The position numbers and the translations under genes were made by a program. The notes under the pieces are model-generated. The model did no database searches and was not told the origin of the DNA. It worked only from the letters and a program-made list of their open reading frames with translations. From the NCBI GenBank assembly GCA_963662815.2, contig CAXXWA010000042.1, positions 140,618 through 204,617 on the forward strand: a DNA stretch of 64,000 bases, read 5' to 3'. The DNA is from JAPPHA01 sp963662815. GTDB taxonomy: Bacteria; Pseudomonadota; Alphaproteobacteria; Rhodobacterales; Rhodobacteraceae. This document shows, piece after piece, positions 37,128 through 47,163 of this stretch (the first letter of the stretch is position 1; each line of letters begins with the position of its first letter).

Positions 37128-38144
37128 TCAGGCCGGCGTCGGCGCGTCTTCGCGCAACAGGCCTAGGGCCTTCAGTTCGCCCCAGAACTCGGCGCCTGTT
37201 TCATGGCTGAACCAGGCTAGGTTTTTCTCGAGCTGATCGACGCTGCGCGTACCGGCGATGAACGAGGCTACCGCTGGATGGGCAAGGACGAACTGCATGG
37301 CGGCGGCAGGAAGAGGGACGCCGTGGTCCCGGCATACCGCTTCGATCCTGCCGACCTTGTCGAGAACGTCGGGAGGCGCCGGAGCGTAGTTGTACTTTGC
37401 TCCGTCGACTGCGCCTGTCGCGAGAATGCCGGAGTTGAATCCACCGCCGATCACCACCGCCGCGCCGCGAGATTCGCAGAGCGGCAGAAAGGTTTCGAGC
37501 GAATCCTGTTCGAGCAGAGTGTAACGTCCGGCCAGGAGGAAACAATCGAAGTCTCGTTGTTCGAGAGCTGCCTGGCAAACCTCCCATTCGTTGACGCCGA
37601 CACCGATCGCGGTAACGACACGCTGATCGCGCAGGCTCTCAAGGGCTCGCCAGCAACCGTCCATGGCCTCTGCAAAGACCTCCGGCTGATCGTCGCCTCT
37701 GGTGAACCGGTCAATATCGTGGATGAAACAGATGTCCATGCGTTCGAGGTTCAGGCGTTGCAGGGAGTCCTCGAACGAACGCATGACTCCGTCGTAAGTG
37801 TAGTCGAAACGCATCGAGAATCGCCCGGCGTTGGTCCATGGCGGGTACTCGATGTCTTGTTTCCTGGCCGGCGTCAGGACGCGGCCCACTTTCGAGGACA
37901 GCACGAAGTCGTCCCGGTTCTTCCATCGCAGTGAGTGCCCGGTACGCAATTCGGACAGTCCGTGCCCGTACATGGGCGCGGTGTCGTAGTACCGGACGCC
38001 TGCATCCCACGAACGCTGGAACATGGCGTCGGACGTGGATTCGTCGATTTCCCTGAAAATGTTTCCAACGGGCGCCGTTCCGAACCCGAAGGCGGTGACG
38101 TCGAGATTAACTCTTCCGAACCTGGCTTTATCGAAGGGTTGCAT
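37128..38144 (-). CDS. Aldo/keto reductase
   Basis: 338 aa NADP-dependent oxidoreductase of the aldo/keto reductase fold: GFGTAPVGNIF strand, DAGVRYYDTAPMYGHGLSE with catalytic Asp and Tyr, SSKVGR with Lys, and DICFIHDID with His. The pattern resembles D-threo-aldose/L-fucose dehydrogenase and pyridoxal 4-dehydrogenase relatives. ATG 38144 has GGAGG five bases upstream; ATG 38147 and GTG 38156 are alternatives. It is divergent from the GlcG-like gene over a palindromic operator candidate, so it probably belongs to the same catabolic unit. Confidence 0.82.
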   Translation of the reverse strand: MQPFDKARFGRVNLDVTAFGFGTAPVGNIFREIDESTSDAMFQRSWDAGVRYYDTAPMYGHGLSELRTGHSLRWKNRDDFVLSSKVGRVLTPARKQDIEYPPWTNAGRFSMRFDYTYDGVMRSFEDSLQRLNLERMDICFIHDIDRFTRGDDQPEVFAEAMDGCWRALESLRDQRVVTAIGVGVNEWEVCQAALEQRDFDCFLLAGRYTLLEQDSLETFLPLCESRGAAVVIGGGFNSGILATGAVDGAKYNYAPAPPDVLDKVGRIEAVCRDHGVPLPAAAMQFVLAHPAVASFIAGTRSVDQLEKNLAWFSHETGAEFWGELKALGLLREDAPTPA

Positions 38145-38157
38145 CATTGCCTCCACT

Positions 38158-38177
38158 TGGTAACTGTATGGTTACTA
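38158..38177. promoter_or_regulatory. Operator-like inverted repeat between divergent genes
   Basis: TGGTAAC (38158-38164) and GTTACTA (38171-38177) form an inverted repeat with one mismatch around a 6-bp spacer, just upstream of both the aldo/keto reductase and GlcG-like starts. No regulator gene is adjacent, so the binder is unknown; GntR-type proteins use sites of this style. Confidence 0.4.
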
Positions 38178-38236
38178 CAACCTGATTTGTGCGGGCGCAA
38201 GCGAGGGTCCGGGCGACGGGTCGCCGGGAGGAAGCA

Positions 38237-38665
38237 ATGCCGATATCAACGCGTGAAGTCTCTTCCGCCGAGGCAAGGACCATGGTGGGCGCCGCGATCG
38301 ACCATGCCGCAACTCGCGGCTTGGCGATCGCCGTCGCAGTTTGCGACCCCGGCGGTGCGCTGGTCGCTTTCGGGCGCTCCGATGGCGTCATTGTTCCCGC
38401 AGTGGACTTCGCCATCGACAAGGCCTATACGGCCGCCACGCTCGGGACCACGACCGAGGCATTCGGCGAGCGGATGGCTGGCAAGGCCAGTCTCGGAATC
38501 GGACTCGGCAACCGGCATCGACTGATGTCATGGGCCGGGGGTCTGCCGGTCTTTTTCGGGAGCGACCGAATCGGAGGGATCGGCGTTTCGGGAGCCAGCG
38601 ACCATGAAGACGTCGAATGCGCCGAGGCTGCCGTTGCGATGGCAGGTTTCACGGTCCGTCCCTGA
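38237..38665 (+). CDS. GlcG/HbpS family (DUF336) protein
   Basis: 142 aa. Conserved DUF336 segments are present: AVAVCDPGGALVAFGRSDG, FAIDKAYTAATLGTTTEAF, GGLPVFFGSDRIGGIGVSGAS and DHEDVECAEAAV. Members are small barrels in operons with oxidoreductases (GlcG of the glycolate operon) and some bind haem; many accompany alcohol or acid oxidation. ATG 38237 has a GGGAGGAAG ribosome site. It starts the plus-strand cluster. Confidence 0.82.
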   Translation: MPISTREVSSAEARTMVGAAIDHAATRGLAIAVAVCDPGGALVAFGRSDGVIVPAVDFAIDKAYTAATLGTTTEAFGERMAGKASLGIGLGNRHRLMSWAGGLPVFFGSDRIGGIGVSGASDHEDVECAEAAVAMAGFTVRP

Positions 38666-38719
38666 CCGCCAGCGCCGCAGAAACAGGTCTCTAACGAGTC
38701 GCAGAGTGACGGGGAATCG

Positions 38720-39862
38720 ATGCTGAACGCAATCCAACGCCAGGTCCGCGACATGGCGAGGCAGTTTGCCGATGAGATCGTCAAGCCGGCTGCAGCCGAA
38801 CTCGACCGGACGGAGGCGTTTCCGGATGATCTCTACGGGAAAATCGCCGAGCTTGGCCTTTTCGGGATTACCGTTCCCGAAGACATGGGCGGGCCGGGTT
38901 TCGACACCGTCACCTATGCCGTTGTCATGGAGGAACTCTCGCGCGGCTATGCGTCGGTTGCAGATCAGTGCGGACTGATCGAACTGGTCTCGACCCTGCT
39001 GGTGCGTCACGGCACCGGCGAACAGCGGAAGCGGTGGCTGCCGGGAATTCTCTCTACCGACATCAAGGTCGCCTATTGCATCACCGAGACCGAGGCGGGG
39101 ACGGACGTTTCGGGCATTAGGACGACCGCGACGCCCGACGGCGCGGGCTGGCGCCTCAACGGCAGCAAGGTCTGGATCCACAACGCACCGATCGCCGATC
39201 TCGGATTTGTCCTCGCCCGCACCGACGCGGAGGCCGGAAACCGCGGCATGTCGATTTTTGTCGTGGACCTGCATTCCGGCGGCGTTTCGCGGGGACCCAA
39301 GGAAAGCAAGATGGGTCAGCGCTCGAGCCCGGTCGGGTCGCTTTCGTTCGACGACGTCCGGTTGCCGGCCGAGTGCCGGCTCGGCGAGGAGAACCGGGGG
39401 TTCCACATGATGATGAGCGTTCTCGACAAGGGCCGGGTGGGGATCGCTGCCCTGTCCGTCGGGATCGCGCAGGCGGGGCTCGAGGCCGCGGTCGCCTATG
39501 CCGGCCAACGCCGGCAGTTCGGACGGGAGATCAGCCAGTTCCAGGGCGTGCAGTGGCTTCTGGCCGACATGGCCAAGGACATAGCCGCGTCAAGGCTCCT
39601 CGTGCGCGACGCGGCGGAAAGAATCGATGCCGGGATGGCGCCGACGATGGCCTGTTCCATGGCCAAGTGCTTCGCCGCGGACATGGCGGTCGCGAGAACC
39701 GCGGATGCGATACAGGTATTCGGCGGATCCGGATACATTCGGGGATTCGAGGTGGAACGGCTGTATCGCGACGCCAAGATCTGCCAGATCTACGAGGGAA
39801 CAAACCAGATCCAACGAATGATCATCGCTCGCGAGTTGATGAAGCACGGGGCGTGCTGGTGA
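38720..39862 (+). CDS. Acyl-CoA dehydrogenase
   Basis: 380 aa flavoprotein of the acyl-CoA dehydrogenase family: CITETEAGTDVSGIRTTA in the middle domain, AYAGQRRQFGREISQFQGVQWLLADMA, and the C-terminal IYEGTNQIQRMIIAREL, in which Glu is the usual catalytic base in this motif. It would oxidise an acyl-CoA to the enoyl-CoA, passing electrons to ETF. It overlaps the next SDR gene start by 4 nt. Confidence 0.9.
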   Translation: MLNAIQRQVRDMARQFADEIVKPAAAELDRTEAFPDDLYGKIAELGLFGITVPEDMGGPGFDTVTYAVVMEELSRGYASVADQCGLIELVSTLLVRHGTGEQRKRWLPGILSTDIKVAYCITETEAGTDVSGIRTTATPDGAGWRLNGSKVWIHNAPIADLGFVLARTDAEAGNRGMSIFVVDLHSGGVSRGPKESKMGQRSSPVGSLSFDDVRLPAECRLGEENRGFHMMMSVLDKGRVGIAALSVGIAQAGLEAAVAYAGQRRQFGREISQFQGVQWLLADMAKDIAASRLLVRDAAERIDAGMAPTMACSMAKCFAADMAVARTADAIQVFGGSGYIRGFEVERLYRDAKICQIYEGTNQIQRMIIARELMKHGACW

Positions 39863-40629
39863 ACCGGCAGGCGGCTCTTGTCACGGGTTCAAGCCGCGGC
39901 ATCGGTCTCGCGGCGGCAATCGAGCTGGCCCGAGAGGGGTTCGCCGTCGCCATGAATGGACCGGACGACGACGACGAGTTTGCCGCGGCGGCAGACAGGG
40001 TTAGGGGGTTCGATGTGCCCGTCGTAACGTTGCCCTTCGATGTCGGCAGAACCGATCTTCACGACGATGCCCTGCAACGGGCCGAGTCGGTGATCGGGCC
40101 GCTTACGACGCTGGTCAACAATGCCGGAGTTGGTGTCCTTGATCGAGGCGACGTTCTGGAGGTCACTGAAGAAAGCTTCGACCGATGCATGGCGATCAAT
40201 GCGAAAGCGGTCTTTTTCCTGAGCCAGTGCTTTGCGAAACGGCTACTCGCACGCGAACGCGACCCGTCTGCCTATCACTCGCTCATAAACGTCACGTCCT
40301 CGAATGCGGTCGCGGTCGCTTTGCCGCGGTCCGAGTATGCCGCGTCAAAGGCGGCGGCGGCGATGATTTCAAAGACCTTCGCTGTCCGGCTCGGACGGGA
40401 AAACATCGCCGTTTTCGACGTTCAGCCAGGGTTGATCGACACCATGATGACCGCGCCGGCCATCGAAAGCTACAGGAACCGCGCCCGGGACGGCCTGACC
40501 CTGCTTCCCAGGGTCGGAACGCCGGAGGAGATGGGAAGAATCATTGCATCCCTTGCCACGGGCCGACTTCCGTACATGACGGGTCAGGCGATTTCCGCGG
40601 ATGCGGGGCTGCTGGTGCCGAGATTCTGA
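39859..40629 (+). CDS. SDR family oxidoreductase (3-ketoacyl-ACP reductase type)
   Basis: 256 aa. NAD(P)-binding TGSSRGIG (9-16), NNAGVG, and the catalytic YAASK are intact, ending with the usual PYMTGQAISADAGLLVPRF. The start is GTG 39859, which overlaps the acyl-CoA dehydrogenase stop; GTG 39853 is an alternative. In this cluster it likely oxidises or reduces a hydroxy intermediate rather than serving fatty acid synthesis. Confidence 0.85.
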   Translation: MNRQAALVTGSSRGIGLAAAIELAREGFAVAMNGPDDDDEFAAAADRVRGFDVPVVTLPFDVGRTDLHDDALQRAESVIGPLTTLVNNAGVGVLDRGDVLEVTEESFDRCMAINAKAVFFLSQCFAKRLLARERDPSAYHSLINVTSSNAVAVALPRSEYAASKAAAAMISKTFAVRLGRENIAVFDVQPGLIDTMMTAPAIESYRNRARDGLTLLPRVGTPEEMGRIIASLATGRLPYMTGQAISADAGLLVPRF

Positions 40630-40724
40630 CAATCCGGCACGGTCTTTCCTAGGCCGCCGCTGGGCGTAGGATGCCGAGTAGATTCGCGGCAGTCCGATAA
40701 CGGTTCAAGGGAGTACTGCAAACG

Positions 40725-41879
40725 ATGCTGAATATAAGCCTTCCCGACGCCGCCGGCCGGCTAGCCGACCACGCCATGAGCGAGGCGCAGTACCCGGAAG
40801 TGGCGCCGTCGGCGAATCCGGCAAGGATCGCCTTTGCCGCTGCCCATGTCGTCGCGGACCCTCTTGCAGATCTCGATCCGTCCGGATCGCCTGCCATCGA
40901 CTGGGCGGCGACAATGGCATTCAGAAGGCACCTTTCCGGACTCGGGCTGGGAATCGCCGAGGCCATGGACACCGCCCAGAGGGGAATGGGCCTGAACTGG
41001 GAGAGCGCGATTGCGCTGATCCGGGAAACCCGCCGTGAACTGCCCGATGCGCTCGTCTTCAACGGTGCCGGGACAGATCACCTTCCGCCGGGGTCGGCGC
41101 GAACTCTCGGCGATGTCGAAGGGGCCTATCTGCAGCAGATCGGCGCGATCCAGCGCGTCGGCGGCCGGATAATCCTGATGGCGAGCCGCGAACTTTGCCG
41201 GGTGGCGGGAAACCCGGACGAGTTCCGGCAGGTCTACGGAACGGCGCTCGCCGCCTGCGACAGACCAGCGATATTGCATTGGCTCGGAGACATGTTCGAC
41301 CCGCAGCTTTCCGGTTACTGGGGTTCGCACGACCTTGATTCGGCGACGGAGACGGTTCTGGACGTGATTTCGGAAAACCTGCCGAAGGTCGATGGAATCA
41401 AGGTATCCCTCCTTGACAGGGACAGGGAAATTCTCATGCGGAGGCGTCTGCCGCCCGGCGTGCGGATCTATACCGGCGACGACTTCAACTATCCGGAGCT
41501 GATCGCGGGAGACGGCGCGGGTTACTCGGACGCGCTTCTCGGCATCTTCGATCCCCTGGCGCCCATCGCGGCACGCGCTCTCTCCCAGCTGGCCGACGGC
41601 GATGCAAAGGGGTTTCGGGAGATTCTCGACCCGACCGTACCCTTGGCCCGGACGATCTTCCGGGAGCCGACGCGGCATTACAAGTCCGGAGTGGTTCTGC
41701 TCGCCTGGCTGAACGGATTCCAGGATCACTTCATCATGGTGAACGGTGCTCAGGCTATGAGGCCGCTCCCGTACTATGCTGAGGTCTTCCGGCTTGCTGA
41801 TGCCTGCGGCCTGTTCCGGGATCCCGAAAGGGCCGTGCACCGCATGAGACAGCTCCTCGCCGTCTACGGAATTACGTGA
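40725..41879 (+). CDS. DUF993 TIM-barrel protein (dihydrodipicolinate synthase-like)
   Basis: 384 aa. The N-terminal region and motifs SAQR-like MDTAQRGMGLNW, FNGAGTDHL, PAILHWLGDMFDPQLSGYWG and VDGIKVSLLDRDREILMRRRLP, with the distal HYKSGVVLLAWLNGFQDHFIMVNGAQAMR, match the DUF993 family, related to class I aldolases such as DapA. The Lys in GIKVSLLD would be the candidate Schiff-base residue. DUF993 genes are often found in sugar-catabolism operons. Substrate unknown. Confidence 0.78.
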   Translation: MLNISLPDAAGRLADHAMSEAQYPEVAPSANPARIAFAAAHVVADPLADLDPSGSPAIDWAATMAFRRHLSGLGLGIAEAMDTAQRGMGLNWESAIALIRETRRELPDALVFNGAGTDHLPPGSARTLGDVEGAYLQQIGAIQRVGGRIILMASRELCRVAGNPDEFRQVYGTALAACDRPAILHWLGDMFDPQLSGYWGSHDLDSATETVLDVISENLPKVDGIKVSLLDRDREILMRRRLPPGVRIYTGDDFNYPELIAGDGAGYSDALLGIFDPLAPIAARALSQLADGDAKGFREILDPTVPLARTIFREPTRHYKSGVVLLAWLNGFQDHFIMVNGAQAMRPLPYYAEVFRLADACGLFRDPERAVHRMRQLLAVYGIT

Positions 41880-42270
41880 CGCGGAATTCCCAACGGTTAC
41901 CTGCCTGCTTGGGTGCCGGGAGCGACACTATTCTTGCAAGGCGCCTATGCCAGCGGCGTTGGCCGTCCGCCGGACGACCGACGGTTGCGCGGCGTGCGGT
42001 TCGGGTGCACCGTCGCGTTTTCCGAAGCGGCCCGAATGCCGGTCCCGGCATGCCTGTCGACGACAGTTGCTTTCCCTGGCGGGCGTGACGGCACAGGAGC
42101 GGCCGATGAGATTCAGGAAGGGCGAGTGCGCGCGAACCGGGGCGGATACATGGGTCAGGATTCCGCCGCGGAGCAATGAACGCGGTGCAATTGCGTAGAC
42201 GTCGAACCGTTGTATGCCCGGGTTGCGCGTGGTCCGTCGACGGGAAATGCCGTCATGAAGGAACAATGAC
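41880..42270. other. Intergenic region with no supported gene
   Basis: 391 bp between the DUF993 gene and the M24 peptidase pseudogene. I see no recognisable coding sequence or hairpin of note; an AAGGAACA site precedes ATG 42271. Confidence 0.4.
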
Positions 42271-43455
42271 ATGAATCCAGATCAGAATTTCCCGGACTCC
42301 GAGTACGAGGCCCGTTTGGGAAAGACACGCCGTGCGATGGAAAGCCGCGGCATCGACATGCTCATCGTGTCCGATCCTTCGAACATGGCATTGCTTACGG
42401 GGTACGGCGGCTGGTCCTTCTACGTTCATCAGGCGGTGCTCGTCGGCCGAGGTGGCGAACTCTACTGGTAAGGGTGACAACAGGACCGCGCTAGCGCGCC
42501 TCGTACGTGCCGCATCCGGCCGGACCGGATCATCGACTGCCCGGAATCCTACATCCGGTCGACCGAGCGCCATCCCATGGACTTCTTGGCGAGCCCGACG
42601 TCGTCACTTGGCTGTGCGCGCAGCAGAATCTGCGTGGAAATTGACAACTACTGATTCTCGGCCAGCGCGTTCGGTTCCTTGGGGTGGCGTCTATTGAATG
42701 TCGGATGGGAAGACCCGACCGGGGTTGTCAACTGGCAACGCGCGGTCAAGTCGCCACGGGAACTCGACTGCATTCGGAACGCCGCCCGGTTGACGAAACG
42801 GATGCAACGCCGCATCCACGAGGTTGCCGTGCCGGGCGTCAGGGGATGCGACCTCGCCGCCGAAATCTACGATACCGGCTTGCGCTTCGACCCGGATCTC
42901 AAATTCGGCGGCGACTGCCTGGCGGTCGTGCCGCTGATGCCTTCGGGTGAAGATCCGGCGGCCCCGCATCTGACCTGGAACGACGAGCCGCTCCGGTGGG
43001 GAGAGGGGGTGTTCTTCGAGGTCGCGGGCGTTCACCGCCGTTACCATTGCCCGATGTCTAGAACGCTTCACTTCGGTACGCCGCCCGCAACGGTTCGCGA
43101 AGCCGAGAAGGCGAACCTCAAAGGTCTGGACGCGGCGATTTCCGTTGCCTGCGCGGGCAACCGCTGCGAAGACGTGGCGGACGCTCTGATCCGCGTCTTC
43201 ACGAAATTCGGTACCAGGAAGGACGGACGCTCGGGATATCCGATCGGCCTTGCCTATCCGCCAGACTGGAACGAGCGAACCATGTCGATCAGGCGCGGCG
43301 ACCGCAGCATACTTGAAGAGAACATGACGTTTCACATCATGTCCGGCATCTGGGCGAATACCTCGGTGTTGGAAATCACCGAGTCGATCATGTTCGGCGC
43401 GCGCGGTGGCGAGTATCTGGCCGATGTAGATCGCCCCCTTTTTGTCAAGGATTGA
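42271..43455 (+). pseudogene. M24 peptidase of ectoine hydrolase (DoeA) type with three in-frame stops
   Basis: Frame 1 from ATG 42271 keeps one reading frame to 43455 (394 codons, normal for DoeA-like enzymes). It contains stops TAA 42469-42471, TGA 42475-42477 and TGA 42652-42654. Homology runs through all of them: EYEARLGKTRRAMESRGIDMLIVSDPSNMALLTGY with GWSFYVHQAVLV before; PDRIIDCPESYIRSTERHPMDFLA between; and ICVEIDNY, VNWQRAVKSPRELDCIRNAARLTKRMQ, FFEVAGVHRRYHCPMSRTLHFG after. The positions stopped look to have been Trp, Arg and Tyr/Phe. DoeA hydrolyses the ectoine ring; no other ectoine genes are nearby. A remaining ORF (42679-43455) holds the whole catalytic domain but lacks the N-terminal domain. 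Confidence 0.75.
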
Positions 43456-44024
43456 ACACCGGCCATTCATGCCGCCGGATGAGCCCTGGCCGATGCCCGT
43501 TCGAACCAGCGGCGCGACCGGCAATGACGATTTCCTCGGGTGGTGTGCGCGAATTCTGCCCAAGCACGGCTCGCGTGACGGCCGGACGGATTGAGAAGAC
43601 AACGAAAGGTGCTGAAGACGCTGGCAAGATGGCTGCCGGATATGACTGGATTTGACCAATGCAGGTTCGCCTCGGCAGTTCGGACAACCGCAGTTGCCGG
43701 AGTTGCCGGCAAACCGGACTTCCGCCTCCTGCGCGTCGCAACGGCCGCCTGGCGCAACACCAGTTCGCATGCAGCGGAACGCCGCGTCGGTCGCTCGGCA
43801 CACCGGCACGCCATGGACTGGACTCGCGGACCGCATATGGTCTGGATCGCGCGATCGGTTTCCGCCGCGACATACGCGCTGCAACTCTCCCAGACCGGTT
43901 TCAGGACGAGGCCACATGAAAGGAACGAGCGGAGAGGATAGATGTGCGGTCACGCGACAGGGGCAGGGCACCTCCGGCGACTGGCGCCGCGCCGTAGAAC
44001 GGCGTTCAGAAACCCGTCCGCCGG
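43456..44024. other. Unassigned region between M24 pseudogene and RND permease
   Basis: 569 bp. Overlapping short frames on both strands give no family motifs. It may be the remains of another decayed gene, but I cannot support an identity. Confidence 0.35.
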
Positions 44025-47000
44025 TCAGCCATCAGGACGGAGTGCTGCTCGGACGGATTCAGCTGGTTTCCCATCGAATCCCGCGAGCCACTTTCCGACA
44101 TCTCTGAAGTCGAAATAGATGCCCAGAATGCAGGGAAAGACGAAAACGACAATCAGGGTGGACGAGAGCAGTCCGAACGCGACGGAGACAACGAGGGGAA
44201 CCAGCACCTGCGCCTGCGGACTGGTTTCGATCACGATCGGCATCAGTCCGATGAAGGTCGTGAGAGAGGAAAGCAGCACGGGTCTAAACCTGTGGCGAAC
44301 CGCTTCCACGGAGGCGGCGATATAGTTGCCATCTCGGATCTCGGATACGAAAAACTTCAGGAAAAGTATGGCATTGTTCACGACCACGCCTGAGAGCGAC
44401 GCGAATCCGATCAAGCTTGGCATCGAAATGTCCAATCCGAGCAAGAGATGTCCGAAAATCGTCCCGACGAGCGCGAACGGGATGGACAGCATGACCATGA
44501 TCGGAAGCGTGTAGCTGCGGAACTGGAACGCAAGCACGATGTAGACGCCGATCAGGCCGAACAGCAATGCGGTCACGATCGAACCCTGGGTCTCGAACTG
44601 TTCCTGCGCGCTGCCGCCGACTTCCACGCTGACGCCGGGGAAATCCCTTTTCAGAAACGGCGCAAGCTCGTCAGTGACCACCCGTGATATTGCGGCGGAT
44701 GTCGTCGCGTCGCGATCGATCTTCCCGACGACCCTTGCGACTGCCTTGCCGTTTTCGCGCGTGATCTGGCCGTAGGCATTCGAACGGTCCATGTCGGAAA
44801 TCGAGCCGAGCGCAACCTGTACGCCGTCAGTCATCGTAACCGGAAACCCCTTGAGATCCTCGATCGAGGGTATTCTGTCGCCGAGTTCGACATGCACCGT
44901 CACATCCGAATGCCCGACGCGAAAGCTGTCGGTTTCGGTTCCGGAAAACGCGGTGCGGAGCTGGCTGGCGACGGATTGCGGAGTCAGACCGTTTACGTAG
45001 GCGAATTCATTGAGAGACAGACGGATCTCATGCCGGCCTCCATAGAAGTCCTGATAGGCTGCCGTCACGTCGTCGCGTTCGAGCAATCTGGTCCGCAACT
45101 CGTTTGCGGCGAGTTCGAGCTCGGAAAGACTCTGTCCCGACAACTGGACGTCGAGGTCATTTCCGCCCGGACCTATTGCTGCTTGGGTAAAGTTTGCCTG
45201 CACCAGATCAGGGATGGGTCCTGCTGCCGCTCGCCACTTGTCCAGCATGTCGTCGGCGGAGATGTTCCTGTCTTCGCTTGTCAACAGGTCAACGGTCATG
45301 GTCGCCGTGTGGGGTCCGTTGTCCTTGACGTCCGCGTTGGAAGCAAAGGTCGTCAGGACACGCAAAACTGGCGGCTCGTTTCCCCGGGTGCCGGCGGACA
45401 GTTCTTCGTCAACCCTTTCGAGGGCATCCTCGAGCTGGCGGATGACAACCTCCGTGCGTTCGAGCGGAAGTCCTGGGGTCAGCGCTATGCGTGCTTCGAC
45501 CGTGTCGCTCTCCGTGGCGGGAAAGCCGATGACCTTGACGGTTCCTGAAGCAATCAGGCCCACGCTGAACGTCAGAACCGCAAAGACTGAACCGATGGTA
45601 AGGTAGCGCCAGCGCGCAAGGAGCGCCGCTGCTGGCAGGACGAATGCGTCCCTTGTTCGGGTCAGCATGCGGGGAACGAGGCGCCGCTCGTTTGCCTCCT
45701 GGTCGGTTCGGACATGCTCCATGTGGTTCGGAAGAATCAGGAATGCTTCCAAGAGGCTTGCGCCCATCGTGATCAGGAGAACGACCGGAATGACCCTGAG
45801 GATTGCTCCGAATTCGCCCGAAATGAACATGAGGGGCGCGAATACGCAGGCTGTCGTCAGGAAAGAGGACATCACGCCAGGCATGACCTCGAGAACCGCT
45901 CGCGCGACGGAGTCGCTGCCGCCCTTCGCGCGCCAATTCGCGATGTTCTCCGCTATCACGATGCTGTCGTCCATGATGAGACCAATCGACATCAGGAGCG
46001 CCACGAGGCTGATCATGTTGATCGAAACCCCGACGATGCTCATTGCGAAGACTGCGGCGAAAAAAGAAAAGGGCAGCGCAAGCGAGATCCAGACCGCCTC
46101 GCGCGCCGTGAAGAAGAAACACATGACAAAAATGACTAGGGCAAGGCTGGCGACCGCGTTTCGCGTGACGAGCGAGATGCGTTCGCTGACAATCTCGGTC
46201 GTATTGTTGATCACGGAAATACTGAAGGGATCGGGGTATCTTGCCCGTTCCCGGCTGAGGACCGCCTCCACCTGATCGAAGGCATCTATGGCATCTGCGG
46301 TCCTGGCCTTGCTGACTTTCAGGATCGCAGCCCTTTGTCCGTCCACGGAGGCTCGCAGTTCGGGCGTGAGCTCTTCAAGGGTGACCCTGGCGAGATCCGA
46401 AAGGCGGACAAGCGCTCCCGAAGAGTTCTGAAGGACGACCAGATCCTCCAGGTCCGCGATGTTGCGCCGGGCATCGGAATACCTGAGGAAAATGTCCCGG
46501 CCCTCGGTTCTGACCTTACCTATAGGCGTGCTGAGCGACCGGGCGACGATCGCGTCGGACACGGATTTCGGGCTGACCCCGTAGCGACGCAACGCATTCT
46601 GATCGAAGGAAATGCGGTATTCGTTTTCGGAGACGCCGGATACATCCACCCTTTCGACGAGTCCCAGCGCGGCAATGTCCCTCGCCAGATTGTCTGCGTA
46701 TCGGATCAGGCTGTCTTCCGTTGCAATGCCGGAGATCGCGACCAGCGCGACAAGCTCGGTTTGCCCGAGAATTGACACCACGGCTTCCTCTGCTTCCGCA
46801 GGAAGATCTCCGATCGCGGACACGGTCGAGAGGACGTCGTTGTAGAATTGGCCGATCTTGGCGCCCTCCGCCTTGATGAGAGTCGCAGCGGCCCTGCCCT
46901 CCACGGAAAGGCACTCGAGTTCGTCCAGGGCATTGATCGTGTTGAGCGCGGCGTCGAGTTCCTGGCAGATCAGTTCGTCGACATCCACGGCGGAAGCGCC

Positions 47001-47150
47001 CGGATAGGCAACGGTCACGGCAACTCCTGAGGGAGAAAACTCCGGAAAACTCTCCCGTTCGAGGCCCGGCAGGGAAAGTCCGCCGAGAATCATCGTCCCT
47101 AGCAGAAGGAGATTTGCCGCGACGGGGTGCCGGGTGAAGTAGGCGATCAT
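44025..47150 (-). CDS. RND family efflux permease
   Basis: 1041 aa, standard for inner-membrane RND pumps. Twelve transmembrane segments flank two large periplasmic loops. The helix-4 proton-relay Asp pair lies in LLMSIGLIMDDSIVIAEN. Other conserved parts: FPEFSPSGVAVTVAYPGASAVDVDELICQELDAAL near the N-terminus and SLTTFIGLMPIVIETSPQAQVLVPLVVSVAFGLLSST near the C-terminus. It works with the adaptor encoded 13 nt upstream and an unlinked outer-membrane channel to export hydrophobic compounds. Confidence 0.92.
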   Translation of the reverse strand: MIAYFTRHPVAANLLLLGTMILGGLSLPGLERESFPEFSPSGVAVTVAYPGASAVDVDELICQELDAALNTINALDELECLSVEGRAAATLIKAEGAKIGQFYNDVLSTVSAIGDLPAEAEEAVVSILGQTELVALVAISGIATEDSLIRYADNLARDIAALGLVERVDVSGVSENEYRISFDQNALRRYGVSPKSVSDAIVARSLSTPIGKVRTEGRDIFLRYSDARRNIADLEDLVVLQNSSGALVRLSDLARVTLEELTPELRASVDGQRAAILKVSKARTADAIDAFDQVEAVLSRERARYPDPFSISVINNTTEIVSERISLVTRNAVASLALVIFVMCFFFTAREAVWISLALPFSFFAAVFAMSIVGVSINMISLVALLMSIGLIMDDSIVIAENIANWRAKGGSDSVARAVLEVMPGVMSSFLTTACVFAPLMFISGEFGAILRVIPVVLLITMGASLLEAFLILPNHMEHVRTDQEANERRLVPRMLTRTRDAFVLPAAALLARWRYLTIGSVFAVLTFSVGLIASGTVKVIGFPATESDTVEARIALTPGLPLERTEVVIRQLEDALERVDEELSAGTRGNEPPVLRVLTTFASNADVKDNGPHTATMTVDLLTSEDRNISADDMLDKWRAAAGPIPDLVQANFTQAAIGPGGNDLDVQLSGQSLSELELAANELRTRLLERDDVTAAYQDFYGGRHEIRLSLNEFAYVNGLTPQSVASQLRTAFSGTETDSFRVGHSDVTVHVELGDRIPSIEDLKGFPVTMTDGVQVALGSISDMDRSNAYGQITRENGKAVARVVGKIDRDATTSAAISRVVTDELAPFLKRDFPGVSVEVGGSAQEQFETQGSIVTALLFGLIGVYIVLAFQFRSYTLPIMVMLSIPFALVGTIFGHLLLGLDISMPSLIGFASLSGVVVNNAILFLKFFVSEIRDGNYIAASVEAVRHRFRPVLLSSLTTFIGLMPIVIETSPQAQVLVPLVVSVAFGLLSSTLIVVFVFPCILGIYFDFRDVGKWLAGFDGKPAESVRAALRPDG

Positions 47151-47163
47151 CGGTCCCTGACTC

